Shown here: positions 62,273 to 64,000 of the stretch, in pieces
Layout: every line of letters begins with the position of its first letter
Position numbering within the stretch: position 1 is the stretch's first letter
Assembly (NCBI GenBank): GCA_050952845.1
Contig: JBMNLP010000001.1
Span: 1,550,001-1,614,000 of the forward strand
Length of the DNA stretch: 64,000 bases
Direction of reading: 5' to 3'
Source of the DNA: JAGVSV01 sp050952845
GTDB taxonomy: Bacteria; Bacillota; Clostridia; Christensenellales; Aristaeellaceae
The notes under the pieces: model-generated
Database searches by the model: none
The model's input: only the letters and a program-made list of their open reading frames with translations
Told to the model about the DNA's origin: nothing
Made by a program: the position numbers and the translations under genes

Positions 62273-62302
62273 GCCTGGCAGGCATTTATATACCTGCCAG
62301 GC
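62273..62302 (+). terminator. intrinsic terminator after GH4
   Basis: GCCTGGCAGG (62273-62282) and CCTGCCAGGC (62293-62302) are perfect arms, followed by TTTTC. It closes the catabolic run before the serine dehydratase genes, only 36 bases before the next start, so it may be partly read through. Confidence 0.85.
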
Positions 62303-62337
62303 TTTTCACTAAGAACCTATGGAAAGCGAGCCATGCG

Positions 62338-63000
62338 ATGAAATACCGCAGCGTGTTTGACATCATCGGCCCTGTGATGATCGGGCCCTCCAGCTCCCAT
62401 ACCGCCGGTGCCGTACGCATCGGGCAGCTGGCCCGAAAGCTGTTTGGGCAGGCGCCCGAAACAGCTGATATCCACCTGTACGGCTCCTTTGCCAGAACAT
62501 ACCGGGGGCATGCCACCGACGTAGCGCTGCTGGCGGGCATCCTGGGGCTGGAAGCCAGCGACCTGCGCATTCCAAACGCGTTCAGGCTGGCGCGCGACGA
62601 AGGCGTCGCCTTCACCTTCCATACCGAGGACGCCGTTCCCCCGCATCCCAACAGCGTGATGATCCGCCTGAAAGCCGGCGCGGCCTCCCTTGAGGTGCAC
62701 GGCATCTCCATCGGCGGCGGCATGGTGCAGATCACCAGCGTGGACAGGTTCCAGCTCAGGCTGTCAGGAGACAGCCCGGCGCTGCTGATTTTTCACAAGG
62801 ATGCCTACGGCGCCATCGCCTCCGTGACGCAGATATTAGGCGACGCCCGGGTTAATGTCAGCCACATGGAGGTATCGCGCACCGAAAAGGGCAGGGATGC
62901 GCTGATGGTGATCGAAACCGACCAGCAGGTTACCCCGGATATCATCCACCGCATGGCACGGCAGCCCAACATCCATAAAATCATCACGCTGGACGCATAG
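62338..63000 (+). CDS. sdaAB: L-serine dehydratase, beta subunit (iron-sulfur type)
   Basis: The 220-residue subunit has the family start YRSVFDIIGPVMIGPSSSHT AGAVRIG, a middle VHGISIGGGMVQITSVD and a C-terminal ACT domain (ALLIFHKDAYGAIASVTQIL). It pairs with the alpha subunit 12 bases downstream. Together they turn serine into pyruvate and ammonia with a [4Fe-4S] cluster. Confidence 0.95.
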   Translation: MKYRSVFDIIGPVMIGPSSSHTAGAVRIGQLARKLFGQAPETADIHLYGSFARTYRGHATDVALLAGILGLEASDLRIPNAFRLARDEGVAFTFHTEDAVPPHPNSVMIRLKAGAASLEVHGISIGGGMVQITSVDRFQLRLSGDSPALLIFHKDAYGAIASVTQILGDARVNVSHMEVSRTEKGRDALMVIETDQQVTPDIIHRMARQPNIHKIITLDA

Positions 63001-63011
63001 GAGCGCATGAT

Positions 63012-63917
63012 ATGTTCAGGAACATCAGGGAGTTGGTCGAAGCCGCGCAGAGCCAGGGCGTGCGGATGGGCGACATCATGCTGGCACAGGAAATCGAGGA
63101 AACCGGACGCAGCAGAGAGGAAGTAGTCGGCGCCATGGCCAGGCAGTTTGCTGTCATGCGCAGCGCCGCGGAAAAAGGCATCGGCGGCGTGATCTCACAC
63201 TCCGGCATGACAGGCGGCGATGCCAAAAAGTTAGCCGAATATGCCACGCAGGGCCAGCCGTTGACCGATACCACGCTGCTGAAGGCGCTGACTTATGCGG
63301 TGGCCGTCAACGAGGTCAACGCCTCCATGGGGCTGGTGTGCGCGACGCCGACGGCAGGCGCCTGCGGCGTGCTGCCGGGCGTGCTGCTGTCGGTTCAGGA
63401 AAAGCTGCGCAAAAGAGACGAGGAGGTCGTCATGGCGTTGTTCACGGCAGGCGCTGTAGGCTTTGTCATCGCCAACAACGCCTTTGTATCAGGCGCTGCC
63501 GGCGGGTGCCAGGCGGAGATCGGCACCGCCAGCGCCATGGCTGCCGCTGCCGCCACCGAACTGGCCGGCGGATCGCCCGTTGTAGCAGCCCACGCCATGG
63601 CCATGGCGCTCAAGAACATGCTGGGCCTTGCCTGCGACCCCTTGGCGGGGTTGGTGGAGGTGCCCTGCATCAAGCGCAACGCCGCCGGCGCCGCCAACGC
63701 CCTGGCCGCGGCGGAGATGGCGCTGGCCGGCATTGAAAGCAGGGTGCCCTGGGACGAGGTCATCCAGGCCATGTACCAGATCGGCCTGTCCATCCCCCAA
63801 AGCCTCCGGGAAACCGCGATGGGCGGTCTGGCAGCCACCGAAACAGGCAGGCGCTGGAAAAAGCTGCTGTGGCATCCGGATATACCGGAAACCCATCCTG
63901 TTGAAAACATGATATAA
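63012..63917 (+). CDS. sdaAA: L-serine dehydratase, alpha subunit (iron-sulfur type)
   Basis: The 301-residue subunit holds the [4Fe-4S] cysteines: CATPTAGACGVLPGVLLSVQ, GGCQAEIGTASAMAAAA, LACDPLAGLVEVPCIKRNA. NNAFVSGAAGGCQAEIG and the catalytic loop with GLVEVPC match the family. Length is normal. It follows sdaAB directly; both are likely translated from one transcript. Makes pyruvate and ammonia from serine. Confidence 0.95.
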   Translation: MFRNIRELVEAAQSQGVRMGDIMLAQEIEETGRSREEVVGAMARQFAVMRSAAEKGIGGVISHSGMTGGDAKKLAEYATQGQPLTDTTLLKALTYAVAVNEVNASMGLVCATPTAGACGVLPGVLLSVQEKLRKRDEEVVMALFTAGAVGFVIANNAFVSGAAGGCQAEIGTASAMAAAAATELAGGSPVVAAHAMAMALKNMLGLACDPLAGLVEVPCIKRNAAGAANALAAAEMALAGIESRVPWDEVIQAMYQIGLSIPQSLRETAMGGLAATETGRRWKKLLWHPDIPETHPVENMI

Positions 63918-63945
63918 TGGGCTGACCACACGTTAGGAGGGCATC

Positions 63946-64000
63946 ATGAAAAAAGCAGAGCAACAAGCAAACCATATCACCATTGACATCAACAACCTCA
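63946..64000 (+). CDS. unidentified gene, 3' cut by window edge
   Basis: ATG at 63946 with TAGGAGGG eight bases upstream; the first 18 codons read MKKAEQQANHITIDINNL. Too little remains for a family call. The TATAAT at 63913-63918 could be a -10 box, but I see no good -35 box. Confidence 0.5.
   Translation, partial: MKKAEQQANHITIDINNL

Noticed and set aside
63901..63920. Promoter with TATAAT at 63913-63918
   Set aside because: No acceptable -35 box at 16-18 bases; it overlaps the end of sdaAA. Kept only as a remark in the partial gene entry.

Overview
The window reads as a chromosomal segment of a low-to-medium-GC-lineage Firmicute of class Clostridia. The evidence is the Firmicute-type nusA-infB operon (rimP-nusA-ylxR-ylxQ-infB-rbfA-nrnA-truB), strong Shine-Dalgarno sites (GGAGG), LplB/YtcP-type sugar ABC transporters with LplA-like binding proteins, formate-tetrahydrofolate ligase, and an iron-sulfur type two-subunit L-serine dehydratase. 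The codon usage is fairly GC-rich. An uncultured gut or digester Clostridia (Christensenellales-like) is a plausible guess, but the window has no rRNA and I cannot place it further.

Layout. 1-857: 3' part of a citrate lyase ligase (citC). 985-3663: a palindromic MITE-like element, a secreted protein built of ten CxxC modules, and a decayed stretch of gene fragments. 3754-10845: tRNA-Leu(CAA), then a minus-strand run rpsL-rpsG-fusA-tuf-rpmG-secE-nusG-rplK-rplA with a clear promoter upstream of rpsL. 11068-12274: broken IS4-like and IS110 elements. 12353-15722: a secreted thioredoxin-like protein and a GH38 alpha-mannosidase. 15828-22073 (minus): a tightly packed six-gene operon GntR-fhs-Lrp-aminotransferase-CapA-isopropylmalate-dehydrogenase-like, whose promoter carries a palindrome between -35 and -10. 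22092-30357 (minus): the nusA-infB operon. 30623-35052 (plus): aldo-keto reductase, class II aldolase, FGGY kinase and zinc dehydrogenase, facing a 1-phosphofructokinase-like kinase and pyrrolidone-carboxylate peptidase (35063-36621, minus).

36721-52505 (minus) is the most dynamic part: three full-length paralogous solute-binding proteins, two nearly identical sialidase-like proteins, a third BNR protein, a PIG-L deacetylase, sialidase and permease fragments, and one permease pair. The second permease is cut by a complete ISAs1-family element with perfect ends and a 10-bp target duplication. An IS110 derivative sits in a fourth solute-binding-protein remnant. Repeated flanking pieces show that a permease-SBP-sialidase module was copied and rearranged.

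52750-64000 carries an M20 peptidase (minus) and then plus-strand catabolic genes: N-acetylneuraminate-lyase-like, SDR, aldo-keto reductase, NagB-like, a fifth SBP remnant holding a second MITE-like element, UroD-like, GpsA-like, GH4, and both subunits of L-serine dehydratase. Taken together the right half looks like a locus for import and breakdown of amino-sugar or sialic-acid-like glycans, diversified by duplication and mobile elements.
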